Positions 25,268-34,632 of a DNA stretch of 64,000 nucleotides are shown one piece after another. The stretch is from Streptomyces sp. SID12488. GTDB taxonomy: Bacteria; Actinomycetota; Actinomycetes; Streptomycetales; Streptomycetaceae. The notes below the pieces were generated by a model, which made no database searches, was not told the DNA's origin, and worked only from the letters and a program-made list of their open reading frames with translations. Made by a program: the position numbers and the translations under genes. Location of the stretch: assembly GCF_010548275.1 (NCBI RefSeq), contig NZ_JAAGLT010000009.1, positions 62,001 through 126,000 of the forward strand, written 5' to 3'. Each line of letters begins with the position of its first letter. The first letter of the stretch is position 1.

Positions 25268-25725
25268 AGGCCCTGGGCTCCGCATCGAGGTTCCGAGCCT
25301 ATCGGGACGCCCCACCCGAACTGCGGGTGAGGGCCCCGATGTTGTCTTATTTTATTGACTTCTGAGGGTGCATCAGCACCTGGAACGAGCCATCCGCACT
25401 TGCCAACAGCCTTTCGCGAGGCGGTTCGGCGCACATGCGGAATGACGGAATTTCACCGTTCGAACAAGGGGGCTCCACCTGTTCTTGACATCTCCCCGCC
25501 CGAAGGACCTGGAAGGACCTAGGGGACGACCGTCATCCCCAGGTATGACACGGGCCCCCCGGGTCCGTCCCGGGTCTGCCTTCGGAACTGGAACAGCGGC
25601 TGACTACACGGCAACCCATGGCCATGACGATGGGTTCACGAGCTTCGGACCTCACAGCCGAACCCGAACTCGTCACATCTCTTGGCCCATCGCCGCGCAC
25701 CGCTGTCCCGACAGGAGCCCCACCC
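25268..25725. other. spacer between bldA and the ABC transporter genes
   Basis: A low-GC patch TCTTATTTTATTGAC (about 25344-25358) lies about 80 bp upstream of bldA on its own strand and may be its promoter. Closer to the ABC operon, CCTAGGGGA (25518-25526) and TCCCCAGG (25536-25543) form an inverted repeat followed by TATGAC, a possible operator/-10 pair. No gene is seen. Confidence 0.4.
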
Positions 25726-26499
25726 GTGACCACCACTCCCCTCGCCGACCGGACCACCACGGTCGCCGCCCGCGCCACGGAACTGTCCAAGATCTACGGA
25801 CAGGGAGAGACGCAGGTCGTCGCCCTCGACCGGGTCTCCGTCGACTTCAAGCAGGCCGAGTTCACCGCGATCATGGGCCCGTCCGGCTCCGGCAAGTCCA
25901 CGCTGATGCACTGCGTGGCGGGCCTGGACTCCTTCTCGTCCGGCTCTGCGCGCATCGGCGACACCGAGCTGGGCTCACTCAAGGACAAGCAGCTCACCAA
26001 GCTCCGCCGGGACAAGATCGGCTTCATCTTCCAGGCGTTCAACCTGCTGCCGACGCTGACCGCCCTGGAGAACATCACCCTCCCGATGGACATCGCGGGC
26101 CGTAAGCCGGACAAGGAGTGGCTGGATTCGGTGATCTCGATGATCGGCCTCGCCGACCGACTCCGCCACCGCCCGTCCCAGCTCTCCGGCGGCCAGCAGC
26201 AGCGCGTCGCCGTGGCCCGGGCCCTGGCCTCCCGCCCCGACATCATCTTCGGCGACGAACCGACCGGGAACCTCGACTCCCGCGCGGGCGCCGAGGTACT
26301 GGGCTTCCTGCGCAACTCCGTACGGGAACTGGGGCAGACGGTCGTGATGGTCACCCACGACCCGGTGGCGGCGGCGTACGCGGACCGGGTGGTCTTCCTC
26401 GCGGACGGCAGGATCGTGGACGAGCTGTACGGCCCGACGGCGGACGGCGTCCTGGACCTCATGAAGCGGCTCGACACCAGGACGATCCGCACCAGCTGA
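25726..26499 (+). CDS. ABC transporter ATP-binding protein (MacB/LolD type)
   Basis: The 257-residue ATPase shows Walker A GPSGSGKSTLMHC, Q-loop FQAFNLLPTL, signature LSGGQQQRVAVARAL, Walker B IIFGDEPTGNLDSRAGAEVL and H-loop MVTHDP. It powers the FtsX-like permease encoded 151 bp downstream. MacB/LolD-type systems usually export lipids, peptides or antibiotics, or relieve cell-wall stress. I prefer GTG 25726, which has AGGAG eight bases upstream. An ATG near 25618 would add 36 residues of non-conserved sequence. The closest relative in view is the ATPase encoded at 62064-62852. Confidence 0.92.
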   Translation: MTTTPLADRTTTVAARATELSKIYGQGETQVVALDRVSVDFKQAEFTAIMGPSGSGKSTLMHCVAGLDSFSSGSARIGDTELGSLKDKQLTKLRRDKIGFIFQAFNLLPTLTALENITLPMDIAGRKPDKEWLDSVISMIGLADRLRHRPSQLSGGQQQRVAVARALASRPDIIFGDEPTGNLDSRAGAEVLGFLRNSVRELGQTVVMVTHDPVAAAYADRVVFLADGRIVDELYGPTADGVLDLMKRLDTRTIRTS

Positions 26500-26557
26500 C
26501 GCACCGCCATCGCGTGGGCCGCGGGTTGACGCTCCCTCAACTCCCTTGCGCCCGAAC

Positions 26558-26635
26558 TGACTTCGGCACGACCCGACTTCGGCACGACCTGACTTCTGCA
26601 CGACCTCGACTTCTGCACGACCTCGACTTCGACGG
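26558..26635 (+). repeat. tandem 16/17-bp repeats between ATPase and permease genes
   Basis: Four and a half units of YGACTTCKGCACGACC (26558, 26574, 26590, 26607, then a partial at 26624) fill the spacer just before the permease start. They sit inside the operon where mRNA structure could affect relative expression. The last partial unit merges with the ribosome-site region. Confidence 0.8.
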
Positions 26636-26650
26636 ACTGAGACGACACCC

Positions 26651-29197
26651 ATGTTCCGTACCGCCCTGCGCAACGTACTCGCGCACAAGGCCAGACTCCT
26701 GATGACCGTGCTCGCCGTGATGCTCGGCGTGGCCTTCGTGTCCGGGACCCTGGTCTTCACCAACACCCTCTCGAACGCCCTCCAGAACAGCTCCGCCAAG
26801 GGCTTCGACCAGGTCGACGTCGCCGTGCAGCCGGGCGTCGGGGACGTGGGGAACGATGGGGGCGACACGATCGCCAAGCCCCCGGAGCTGACACAGGCCC
26901 TGCTCGACGAGAGCGCGAAGGTTCCGGGCGCCGCGTCCGTCATCGGGGTCGTGAACGGCTTCACGGCCATCGCCGACAAGGACGGCAAGCTCGTCGGCGA
27001 CGGTTTCCAGTCACAGGGCGCGAACTACTGGGGCGACAAGGACGCCCGGTACCCGCTGACGGACGGCACCGCGCCCAAGGGCGCCGGCCAGGTCGCCCTC
27101 GACGCGAAGACCGCCGAGCGGGCCGGATACAAGGTCGGGGACACCGTGCGCCTGTCGGTGGACGGCCCGGTGCTCTCCCCCACCCTCTCCGGCATCTTCA
27201 CGACGGACGACGGCAACGTGACGGCCGGCGGCAGCCTCGCACTGTTCGACACGGCGACCGCGCAGCGGCTGTACGGCAAGGTGGGCGCGTACGACGAGAT
27301 CGACGTCAAGGCGGCGGCTGGAACGAGCCAGGCCACACTCAAGGCGGCGCTGGACAAGGCCCTGCCGCGAAACGCCGTCGAGACGACGACGGCCACGAAA
27401 CTCGCCGACGACCAGGCGAGGAACATCGCCTCCGAGATGAGCGGCCTGAAGCAGGGCCTGCTGGTCTTCGCGGGCATCGCCCTGTTCGTCGGTACGTTCA
27501 TCATCGCCAACACCTTCACCATGCTGGTCGCCCAGCGCACCAAGGAACTTGCGCTGATGCGGGCGGTCGGTGCCTCGCGCCGGCAGGTCACCCGGTCCGT
27601 GCTGATCGAGGCGTTCGTGGTCGGCGCGGTGGCGGCGGTGACCGGGCTGATCGCGGGCATCGGCATCGGGGCCGGGCTGAAGTCATTGCTGGGCATGCTC
27701 GGCGCGACCGTGCCCGACGGGCCGCTGGTCGTCACGCCGGGCACGGTCGGCGCGGCCCTCGCGGTCGGCATCGTCGTCACCATGCTGGCGGCCTGGCTGC
27801 CCGGCCGCCGCGCCGCGAAGATCCCGCCGGTGGCCGCCATGAGCAGCGTCCACGCCACCGCGACCACCAAGTCGCTGGTGCTGCGCAACACGCTCGGCGC
27901 GCTCTTCTCGGGCGCGGGCATCGCCGTGGTCCTGGCCGCGACGTCGATGAACGGCTCGGACGGCCAGGCCCCCATGGGCATCGGCGCGGTACTGCTCATC
28001 ATCGGCGTCTTCATCCTCACCCCCCTCCTCTCCCGCCCGCTGATCGCCGCCGCCGGCCCGCTCATGCGCGTGTTCGGCGTCTCCGGGAAGCTGGCCCGCC
28101 AGAACTCGGTCCGCAACCCCCGTCGTACGGCCGCCACGGCCTCCGCGCTGATGATCGGGCTCACCCTCATCACCGGCATGACGGTGATGGCGGGCAGTCT
28201 CCAGCAGGCGATCAACAGGATGGCGTCGGACTCGATCAGCGCGGACTACATCGTCTCGATGGCCAACGGCAACCGTCTCTCCCCCGACGTCGCCGAGAAG
28301 CTGGCGAAGACGCCCGGAGTGACCGCCGTCAGCCCCCTGAGCGACGCCGCCGTCCTCATCGACGACACGTCGGAGTACATGACCGGCGTCACCGGCGGCG
28401 CGATCGGCAAGCTGACGAAGCTGACGGTCGACGACGGCACGTTCAAGGTCGGCGGCACCCAGGTCGTCGTGGACGAACGGACGGCCAAGTCCCATGGCTG
28501 GAAGGCGGGTTCGGCCTTCACGGTCACCTACGACGACGGGCAGAAGCAGCGGCTGACCGTGGCGGGCGTGTACGAGGGCAACGAGGTGGTGAACGGCATC
28601 ATGGTCGACAACACCCTGCTGGCCCCGCACCGGACGGAAGCGGCCGAGTACGCCGACATGCAGGTCATGGTGAAGACGTCGGACGGCGCGACGAGCGCGA
28701 CGAAGGACAAGCTGGCGAAGGCCCTGGGCGCCAACCCGGCCATCAAGATCCAGGACAAGAAGGACATCTCCAACGAGATCGCGCAGATGTTCACCCTGAT
28801 GCTGAACATGCTCTACGGCCTGCTGGCCATGGCGGTCCTGGTCGCGGTCCTCGGGGTCGTCAACACCCTGGCCATGTCGGTCTTCGAACGCTCCCAGGAG
28901 ATCGGCATGCTCCGCGCGATCGGCCTCGACCGCAAGGGCATCAAGCAGATGGTCCGTCTGGAGTCCCTGGTCATCTCCCTGTTCGGCGGTGTCCTGGGCA
29001 TCGGCCTGGGCGTGTTCTTCGGCTGGGCGGCCGGCGAACTGGTGGGCACGAGCATGCCGACGTACGAACTCGTCCTGCCCTGGGCCAGGATGGCGCTCTT
29101 CCTGCTCCTCGCGGCCACGGTGGGCATCCTGGCGGCCCTGTGGCCGGCCCGTCGCGCGGCCAGCATGAACATGCTGGCGGCGATCAAGTCGGAGTAG
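26651..29197 (+). CDS. FtsX-like ABC transporter permease
   Basis: The 848-residue permease has two repeats of the FtsX/MacB architecture. One transmembrane helix (about 16-36) and an extracytoplasmic domain (about 40-255) lead into three helices (about 270-390). A second membrane block follows (about 410-500), then another large extracytoplasmic domain (about 525-710) and a final three-helix bundle (about 715-845). The TLVFTNTLSNAL start and repeated ELALMRAVGASR/EIGMLRAIGLDR motifs identify the family. It pairs with the ATPase at 25726 and is paralogous to the permease at 59497. The ATG at 26651 follows the tandem repeat, with a weak ribosome site (GACGG). Confidence 0.9.
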   Translation: MFRTALRNVLAHKARLLMTVLAVMLGVAFVSGTLVFTNTLSNALQNSSAKGFDQVDVAVQPGVGDVGNDGGDTIAKPPELTQALLDESAKVPGAASVIGVVNGFTAIADKDGKLVGDGFQSQGANYWGDKDARYPLTDGTAPKGAGQVALDAKTAERAGYKVGDTVRLSVDGPVLSPTLSGIFTTDDGNVTAGGSLALFDTATAQRLYGKVGAYDEIDVKAAAGTSQATLKAALDKALPRNAVETTTATKLADDQARNIASEMSGLKQGLLVFAGIALFVGTFIIANTFTMLVAQRTKELALMRAVGASRRQVTRSVLIEAFVVGAVAAVTGLIAGIGIGAGLKSLLGMLGATVPDGPLVVTPGTVGAALAVGIVVTMLAAWLPGRRAAKIPPVAAMSSVHATATTKSLVLRNTLGALFSGAGIAVVLAATSMNGSDGQAPMGIGAVLLIIGVFILTPLLSRPLIAAAGPLMRVFGVSGKLARQNSVRNPRRTAATASALMIGLTLITGMTVMAGSLQQAINRMASDSISADYIVSMANGNRLSPDVAEKLAKTPGVTAVSPLSDAAVLIDDTSEYMTGVTGGAIGKLTKLTVDDGTFKVGGTQVVVDERTAKSHGWKAGSAFTVTYDDGQKQRLTVAGVYEGNEVVNGIMVDNTLLAPHRTEAAEYADMQVMVKTSDGATSATKDKLAKALGANPAIKIQDKKDISNEIAQMFTLMLNMLYGLLAMAVLVAVLGVVNTLAMSVFERSQEIGMLRAIGLDRKGIKQMVRLESLVISLFGGVLGIGLGVFFGWAAGELVGTSMPTYELVLPWARMALFLLLAATVGILAALWPARRAASMNMLAAIKSE

Positions 29198-29218
29198 GGG
29201 GCAAGCAGTAGCAGCCGT

Positions 29219-29264
29219 ACGGGAGTTGGGCTCCGCTGATACAACAGCTGAGCCCAACTCCCGT
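29219..29264. terminator. hairpin between convergent permease and methyltransferase genes
   Basis: A perfect 15-bp stem ACGGGAGTTGGGCTC/GAGCCCAACTCCCGT with a 16-base loop lies 22 bp past the permease stop and 26 bp from the end of the converging gene. Confidence 0.8.
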
Positions 29265-29289
29265 CTCGTTGACGTCAGTTCCAGATATC

Positions 29290-30588
29290 TCAGTTCCAGG
29301 TACGGGCCCGCAGGGGCATCCCGGAAGCGCCGGACCCGGGGGTCCGCACGGCGAGGACCTGGTTGACGCCGAGCCGGTTGTGTTCGAAGGCGAGGGCGCA
29401 GGCGGCCATGTACAGCCGCCAGACGCGGGCCCGCCCCGGGCTGGTGAGGCGCAGGGCCAGCGGCCAGTCGGCCTCCAGATTGGCGACCCACCGACGCAGG
29501 GTCAGGGCGTAGTGCTCCCGGATCGACTCGACGTCACGCACCTCGAACCCGGCCCGTTCGAGCTGGGTGACGGTGGTGCCGACGGGCGCGAGTTCACCGT
29601 CCGGGAAGACGTACGCGTCGATGAATCCGTCGAGGCTGTACGCGCCCTCGTCCGTGTGCGGCCGACGGGCGATCTGGTGGTTGAGCAGCCGGCCGCCCGG
29701 CTTGAGCAGGGCGTACAGCTCACGCGCGTACAGCAGATACTGCTCGCTCCCCACATGCTCGGCCATGCCCACGGAGGACACGGCGTCGAAGGGCCCGTCG
29801 GTGACATCCCGGTAGTCCTGCACCCGGATCTCGACGCGGTCCGCGAGCCCCTCTTCCGCGACGCGCTTACGGGCGTACGCGGCCTGTTCCTGCGAGAGGG
29901 TGACGCCGACGACCTGAACGCCGTACTCGCGGGCGGCATGGACGGCGAGGGAGCCCCAGCCGCAGCCGACGTCGAGGAGCCGCAGGCCCGGCGTCAGGGC
30001 GAGCTTGCGGCAGATGAGGTCCAGCTTGTCGCGCTGGGCGTCTTCGAGACCGGCGGCACCGTCACCGGCCTCCCAGTAGGCGCAGGAGTACACCATGGAC
30101 GGGCCGAGGACGACCTCGTAGAAGTCGTTGCCGACGTCGTAGTGGTGGCTGACGGCGCGCTTGTCGGTGCGCTTGGTGTGGAGGCGTCGGCGCCGCCGCG
30201 GAACCTCTTCACGGGGCGGGGTGGGAGGGATGGGGAGCCCGGCCATCCGCACGAGCCCGCGCACCGCGGCCCGCACCCCGGGTTCGCGCAGTGCCTCGGT
30301 GAGACTCCGGGCGTCCTCCTCACGCTCCCAGACCAACCCGGACAGGTGATCGAGCGCGGCGTAGAAATCGCCCTCGATGTCCAGGTCGCCGGAGACCCAG
30401 GCCCGGGCGAGCCCCAGTTCGCCGGGTTTCCACAGCAGCCGGCGCAGGGCGCGGCGGTTACGGACGACCAGTGCGGGAGCGTCGGGCGGGCCGGCCTGTG
30501 AACCGTCCCAGGCGCGGATACGCATCGGGAGCGGGGCCCCCAGCAACTGTTCGGCGAAGCTCTGGAGCCGCGATGCGGCTTCGGGCAT
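29290..30588 (-). CDS. cyclopropane-fatty-acyl-phospholipid synthase family methyltransferase
   Basis: The 432-residue SAM-dependent enzyme has an N-terminal region (1-130), then HHYDVGNDFYEVVLGPSMVYSCAYW (residues about 148-172), the SAM-binding LLDVGCGWGSLAVHAA (from about 204), VTLSQEQ and the VSSVGMAEHVG segment. This order is characteristic of CFA/mycolic acid cyclopropane synthases, which add a methylene to unsaturated acyl chains of membrane phospholipids. The ATG at 30586-30588 follows GGAGG by eight bases. An Arg-rich linker lies near 130-145. It appears monocistronic; upstream lies the repeat array. Confidence 0.88.
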   Translation of the reverse strand: MPEAASRLQSFAEQLLGAPLPMRIRAWDGSQAGPPDAPALVVRNRRALRRLLWKPGELGLARAWVSGDLDIEGDFYAALDHLSGLVWEREEDARSLTEALREPGVRAAVRGLVRMAGLPIPPTPPREEVPRRRRRLHTKRTDKRAVSHHYDVGNDFYEVVLGPSMVYSCAYWEAGDGAAGLEDAQRDKLDLICRKLALTPGLRLLDVGCGWGSLAVHAAREYGVQVVGVTLSQEQAAYARKRVAEEGLADRVEIRVQDYRDVTDGPFDAVSSVGMAEHVGSEQYLLYARELYALLKPGGRLLNHQIARRPHTDEGAYSLDGFIDAYVFPDGELAPVGTTVTQLERAGFEVRDVESIREHYALTLRRWVANLEADWPLALRLTSPGRARVWRLYMAACALAFEHNRLGVNQVLAVRTPGSGASGMPLRARTWN

Positions 30589-30751
30589 GACGCACACCTC
30601 CGTGACGACATCACCGGGAATGTCCAACACCCACGAAAACACCATCGGGTCGGGCTCGCAGTCCCCAGAACTGATCACAACTGGGCAAAAGGGTGTACCC
30701 ACCCACCCATCCGCCCGTTCACCGCACACATGCCAGCCCAGCACCGGGCAA

Positions 30752-31019
30752 TCCAGCCCGTCCGGCGTTCAAGAACCAGGCCCGTTCGGCCCAAGCCGTG
30801 CTTCCCACCACCCGCCCCCACCGTCAATCCAGCCCAGCCCCGGGCACATCCAGCCCAGCCAGCGTCTGAGGACGGAGCCCACCCGCCCCCACCCCAGCCC
30901 GTCCGGCGTTTGGGGACGAGGCCCGTTCGGCCCAAGCCTTGTTTCCCACCCACCCACCCGCCCCCACCCCAGCCCGTCCGGCGTTTGAGGACGAGGCCCC
31001 TTCAGGGCCGAAGCGGGGG
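30752..31019 (+). repeat. array of four degenerate CCAGCCCGTCCGGCGTTTGAG-type units
   Basis: Units begin near 30752, 30849, 30895 and 30969. Full units run CCAGCCCGTCCGGCGTT, GAGGACGAGGCCC, then a GTTCGGCCCAAGC or TTCAGGGCCGAAGC arm. The last unit is complete up to AAGCGGGGG at 31019, where the IS30-type element is inserted. Its right half (TCTGGGGGCGCAGCCCCCAGG) resumes at 32507. The 430-bp spacer from 30589 contains no gene apart from this array. Confidence 0.85.
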
Positions 31020-32503
31020 CTTAGGTTCCAGCGGTCCTCGCAACACTCATGATCAATGGGAGTTGCGAGGACCGTGGGCGGTAAGAGGCTTGATCCGGCG
31101 TTGAAACAGCGCTTCCTTGACCGGCTGGGTGTCGTTGGGAGCGTGTCTCTCGTGGCCCGTGAGCTGGGACTGAACCGGAATACGGCGTTTACGCTGGCCC
31201 GCAAGGCGGGCATCAAGGTCGGGCACATGGGGCACCCGGGGCGCGAGGAGTACACCCAGCTGCGGGCTCGGGGTGTCTCGCGCCGGGAGGCTGCTGAACG
31301 GGTCGGGGTGCATGTGCGCACGGCCAAGGACTGGGACTACGGCGTCCGGAAGTTCCACAGTGGGCGGGTCTACCCCGACGGCCGACGTGTGGACTACGCG
31401 ACGGGAACCGTCACGATGTCCGGTGTGATCATGAAGACACCGGTGGGGCCGGTGAGCCTCAAGTCCCTTGAGAAGAAGCTGCACCCGCGGTTCCTGACGC
31501 TCTCCGAGCGGGAACGAATACGCGATCTCCGCGCGGCCGGCCAGTCGCTGCGGGCCATCGGGCGGGTCCTGGGGCGCCCGGCCAGCACCATCTCACGCGA
31601 GCTGCGGAACAACTCGGGAACTGTCGGCTACCACCCCTACATGGCACACAGGACCGCTGCCACGCGCAGGCCCCGGCCGAAGCAGCGCAAGCTGCTGCGG
31701 GAGAGTCCGCTGCGCAACTTCGTCCAGGACGGTCTGCACAGACGGTGGTCCCCGGAACAGATCTGCCACGCTCTGACCAAGAGCCATCCCGGCGACCAAG
31801 ACATGCGGGTGAGCGTGGAGACGATCTATCAGGCACTGTATTTCCAGGCCAGGGGCGGTCTGAAGCGGGAAGTCCAGGCGGCTGTCCGCACCGGCCGCAC
31901 GCATCGCAAGCCGCGACGCGACCCGAACCGTCGCACCCCTCGCTTCAACGACCCGATGGTGATGATCAGCAGCCGTCCCGCCGAGGTCGAGGAAAGGGCG
32001 GTGCCGGGCCACTGGGAAGGCGACCTGATCGTCGGCGCACACGGCCGGTCCGCCATCACGACCCTGGTCGAGCGGGCCACCCGCTACACCATGCTGGTCC
32101 ACCTGCCGGGCAACTCTCACGACGCCACAGCCGTCCGCGACGGCCTGGTCCGCACCGTCCAGACCCTTCCCCAGCACCTGCGGGGCTCGCTCACCTGGGA
32201 CCAGGGAGCCGAGATGGCACGGCACAAGCAGTTCACCATGGCCACCGGGATGCCGGTCTACTTCTGCGATCCTGCCTCGCCCTGGCAGCGCGGCTCGAAC
32301 GAGAACACCAACGGCCTGCTGCGGCAGTACTTCCCCAAGGGCACCGACCTGAGCCTGCACAGTCCCGAGGAACTCGAACACGTCGCCCAGGAACTCAACG
32401 GCCGTCCACGCAAGACGCTCGGCTGGGATACACCAGCCGAGCGTCTACGTGATCTACTCACCGCCTAGGCCAGACAGTGTTGCAACGACCGCTAGAACTC
32501 AAG
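31020..32503 (+). mobile_element. IS30-family insertion sequence, complete
   Basis: Imperfect terminal inverted repeats of 28 bp match (left 31020-31047, right 32476-32503; consensus core GTTCYAGCGGTCSTYGCAACACT). The flanks share GGG (31017-31019 and 32504-32506), fitting the 2-3 bp target duplication usual for IS30. Removing the element and one GGG restores an uninterrupted dispersed repeat, so the boundaries are well supported. The element is 1,484 bp and holds one intact transposase gene. Confidence 0.88.
31056..32468 (+). CDS. IS30-family transposase
   Basis: The 470-residue DDE transposase has an N-terminal extension with one helix-turn-helix (about 20-45, SVSLVARELGLNRNTAF) and a second (REAAERVGVHVRTAKDW). 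The canonical IS30 helix-turn-helix comes next (about 145-180, QSLRAIGRVLGRPASTISREL). The catalytic domain has Asp in HWEGDLIVG, Asp in LTWDQGAEM and Glu in QRGSNENTNGLLRQYFPKG. All three are present and the frame is intact, so it is probably active. ATG 31056 is used; GTG 31074, with GCGAGG before it, is an alternative. The extended N-terminus is longer than the classical 380-residue IS30 enzyme. Confidence 0.92.
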   Translation: MGVARTVGGKRLDPALKQRFLDRLGVVGSVSLVARELGLNRNTAFTLARKAGIKVGHMGHPGREEYTQLRARGVSRREAAERVGVHVRTAKDWDYGVRKFHSGRVYPDGRRVDYATGTVTMSGVIMKTPVGPVSLKSLEKKLHPRFLTLSERERIRDLRAAGQSLRAIGRVLGRPASTISRELRNNSGTVGYHPYMAHRTAATRRPRPKQRKLLRESPLRNFVQDGLHRRWSPEQICHALTKSHPGDQDMRVSVETIYQALYFQARGGLKREVQAAVRTGRTHRKPRRDPNRRTPRFNDPMVMISSRPAEVEERAVPGHWEGDLIVGAHGRSAITTLVERATRYTMLVHLPGNSHDATAVRDGLVRTVQTLPQHLRGSLTWDQGAEMARHKQFTMATGMPVYFCDPASPWQRGSNENTNGLLRQYFPKGTDLSLHSPEELEHVAQELNGRPRKTLGWDTPAERLRDLLTA

Positions 32504-32570
32504 GGGTCTGGGGGCGCAGCCCCCAGGAACAGGACGGGACGGGCAGAGACGGCGGGGGACGGGGGAAACG

Positions 32571-32616
32571 CCTGAAGGGGCCCCTCGCACCACGGATGGC
32601 GAGCGGCCCCTTCAGG
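32571..32616 (-). terminator. terminator of the NADH dehydrogenase gene
   Basis: CCTGAAGGGGCC-CCTCGC pairs with GCGAG-CGGCCCCTTCAGG across a 10-base loop, 38 bp past the ndh stop. A separate CTGGGGGCGCAGCCCCCAG hairpin (about 32509-32527) belongs to the interrupted repeat. Confidence 0.7.
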
Positions 32617-32653
32617 GGTGTTTCAGTGACCGGAGGTCAAAGGGGAAGGGAGA

Positions 32654-34054
32654 TCAGGAGGCCTTGGCCTCTGACTTCTCCTCGACCTTCTCCTCGGCCT
32701 TCTTCGCGGCAGCGACCGGCGCCGGCTTGGCGGCCTCGTAGAACTCCTCACGAGGAGTCTCGAGCGCGCCCAGCGCCACAACCTCACGCTTCAGGAACAT
32801 CGCCAGCGTCCAGTCCGCGAACACCCGGATCTTCCGGTTCCACGTCGGCATCGCCAGACCGTGGTAGCCACGGTGCATGTACCACGCCAGCCGGCCCTTG
32901 AGCGTGATCTTGAGCTTGCCCATCACGATCATCGCGACGCCCTTGTGCAGGCCAAGACCCGCGACAGCGCCCTTGTTGGAGTGCGCGTACTCCTTCTGCG
33001 GGAAGCCCCGCATACCGGAGACCACGTTGTCGCCGAGGACCTTCGCCTGTCGCAGCGCGTGCTGCGCGTTCGGCGGGCACCAGGCGTTCTCCACGCCGGC
33101 CTTGCGGGCGGCCACGTCCGGCACCTGGGCGTTGTCGCCCGCGGCCCAGATGTAGTCCGTACCCGTGACCTGGAGCGTCGGCTGCGCGTCCACGTGACCG
33201 CGCGGGCCCAGCGGAAGGCCGAACCGCGACAGGACCGGGTTGGGCTTGACGCCCGCGGTCCACACGATGGTGTTGGAGTCGACCTCGAGGCCGTTCTTCA
33301 GGACGACGTGACCGTCGACGCAGGAGTCCATCGACGTCGAGAGGTAGATCTCGACCCCGCGGCTCTCCAGGTGCTCCTTGCCGTACTGGCCCAGCTTCGG
33401 GCCGACCTCGGGAAGGATCTTGTCGGCGGCGTCGACGAGAATGAACCGCATGTCCTCGCGGGACACGCTGGTGTAGTACTTCGCCGCGTCGCGCGCCATG
33501 TCCTCGACCTCGCCGATGGTCTCCGCACCCGCGAAGCCACCGCCGACGAAGACGAAGGTGAGCGCCTTGCGGCGGATCTCCTCGTCGGTCGTGGAGTCAG
33601 CCTTGTCCAGCTGCTCGAGGACGTGGTTCCGCAGGCCGATGGCCTCCTCGATGCCCTTCATACCGATGCCCTGTTCGGCGAGGCCGGGGATCGGGAAGGT
33701 GCGGGAGACCGCGCCCATGGCGATGACGAGGTAGTCGAAAGGCAGCTCGTACGCCTCACCCACGAGGGGGGCGATCGTGGCGACCTTGCGGTCCTGATCG
33801 ATGGTGGTGACCCGACCGGTGAGAACTTCCGCCTTGGGCAGCACACGTCGCAGCGGTACGACGACGTGGCGCGGCGAAATGCTGCCGGCGGCGGTTTCGG
33901 GGAGGAAGGGCTGGTAGGTCATGTACGACCGGGGGTCGACGACCGTGACGGTCGCCTCGCCGTAGCGCATCTTCTTGAGGATGCGCCGAGCTGCGTACAG
34001 GCCTACGTACCCACCGCCTACTACGAGGATCCTGGGACGCTCCGTGGTGCTCAT
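32654..34054 (-). CDS. ndh: type II NADH:quinone oxidoreductase
   Basis: The 466-residue flavoprotein has two dinucleotide folds: FAD-binding VVGGGYVGLYAARR (residues 10-24) and NADH-binding FVFVGGGFAGAETIGE near residue 170. The second FAD motif is YIWAAGDNAQVP. It transfers electrons from NADH to menaquinone at the inner face of the membrane without pumping protons. The C-terminal part is amphipathic and ends in an Ala/Glu/Lys-rich tail of about 30 residues. The ATG at 34052-34054 has no good ribosome site, and GATACT lies eight bases before it, suggesting a leaderless message. It is a single-gene unit. Confidence 0.92.
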   Translation of the reverse strand: MSTTERPRILVVGGGYVGLYAARRILKKMRYGEATVTVVDPRSYMTYQPFLPETAAGSISPRHVVVPLRRVLPKAEVLTGRVTTIDQDRKVATIAPLVGEAYELPFDYLVIAMGAVSRTFPIPGLAEQGIGMKGIEEAIGLRNHVLEQLDKADSTTDEEIRRKALTFVFVGGGFAGAETIGEVEDMARDAAKYYTSVSREDMRFILVDAADKILPEVGPKLGQYGKEHLESRGVEIYLSTSMDSCVDGHVVLKNGLEVDSNTIVWTAGVKPNPVLSRFGLPLGPRGHVDAQPTLQVTGTDYIWAAGDNAQVPDVAARKAGVENAWCPPNAQHALRQAKVLGDNVVSGMRGFPQKEYAHSNKGAVAGLGLHKGVAMIVMGKLKITLKGRLAWYMHRGYHGLAMPTWNRKIRVFADWTLAMFLKREVVALGALETPREEFYEAAKPAPVAAAKKAEEKVEEKSEAKAS

Positions 34055-34536
34055 GCCATCGAGTATCCACCCGCTCCAGGGGGGTCGCTCGTGCGCCCCT
34101 TCACAAGCTTATGCGGCCCCTCTGCTACACTGCGCGCCCCGCATGGCCGAGACCCCGCCATCCAAGAGGTACCAGCGGGCGGTACGCCCCGATGTCAATG
34201 CCGCGTGAACTGCTCTTCCGGGCCGCCGGAGCAACTGGACCAGCCTCCGGCCACACCCCCTGGAAACACCGCCGAAACGCTCCCCCGAGCACGCTCCCAC
34301 CCCAGGTGAGCCCCCGAAAGAGCCCTTCGGACCATGTTCGTCGCCCAACAGGACCGAATTCCTTGTGAAGAACTTCACGAAGTTTCCCGGGAGGGCGTCA
34401 CCGGGGGGCCTCAAACAGCCCCCCAGGTGCGCTCATACGTTGTCCGACCTGCTCAGCCGAGGGTCATACGACCGCCCACGCGATGCCGTCGAGGAGTCGC
34501 CCGAAGTACTACTGGAGATCCTCTGCCACTTTGAAC

Positions 34537-34622
34537 GCGATCCCGTCGAGGAACGCCTACGAACGCGACTCGACTGCGCAACTGTGCGCGATCCCGCCGA
34601 GGATGTCTCACGAACGCGACTC
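34537..34622 (+). repeat. two 35-bp direct repeats upstream of the antitoxin gene
   Basis: Copies at 34537-34571 and 34588-34622 differ at only a few central bases and share GCGATCCCG, CGAGGA and ACGAACGCGACTC. The second copy ends about ten bases before the palindrome that overlaps the antitoxin promoter. They may be extra regulator sites. Confidence 0.7.
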
Positions 34623-34632
34623 ACCCGGGCGC

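Noticed and set aside
25268..25420. Phage or plasmid attachment site beside the tRNA
   Set aside because: No integrase gene and no second copy of the tRNA 3' end were seen.
27683..29491. 602-residue minus-strand frame
   Set aside because: It is a shadow of the permease gene and runs into the terminator hairpin.
32861..34309. 482-residue plus-strand frame opposite ndh
   Set aside because: Shadow frame; no start signal or family.
34109..34414. Small minus-strand gene upstream of the toxin-antitoxin pair
   Set aside because: No ribosome site, no family and Arg/Gly-rich shadow composition.
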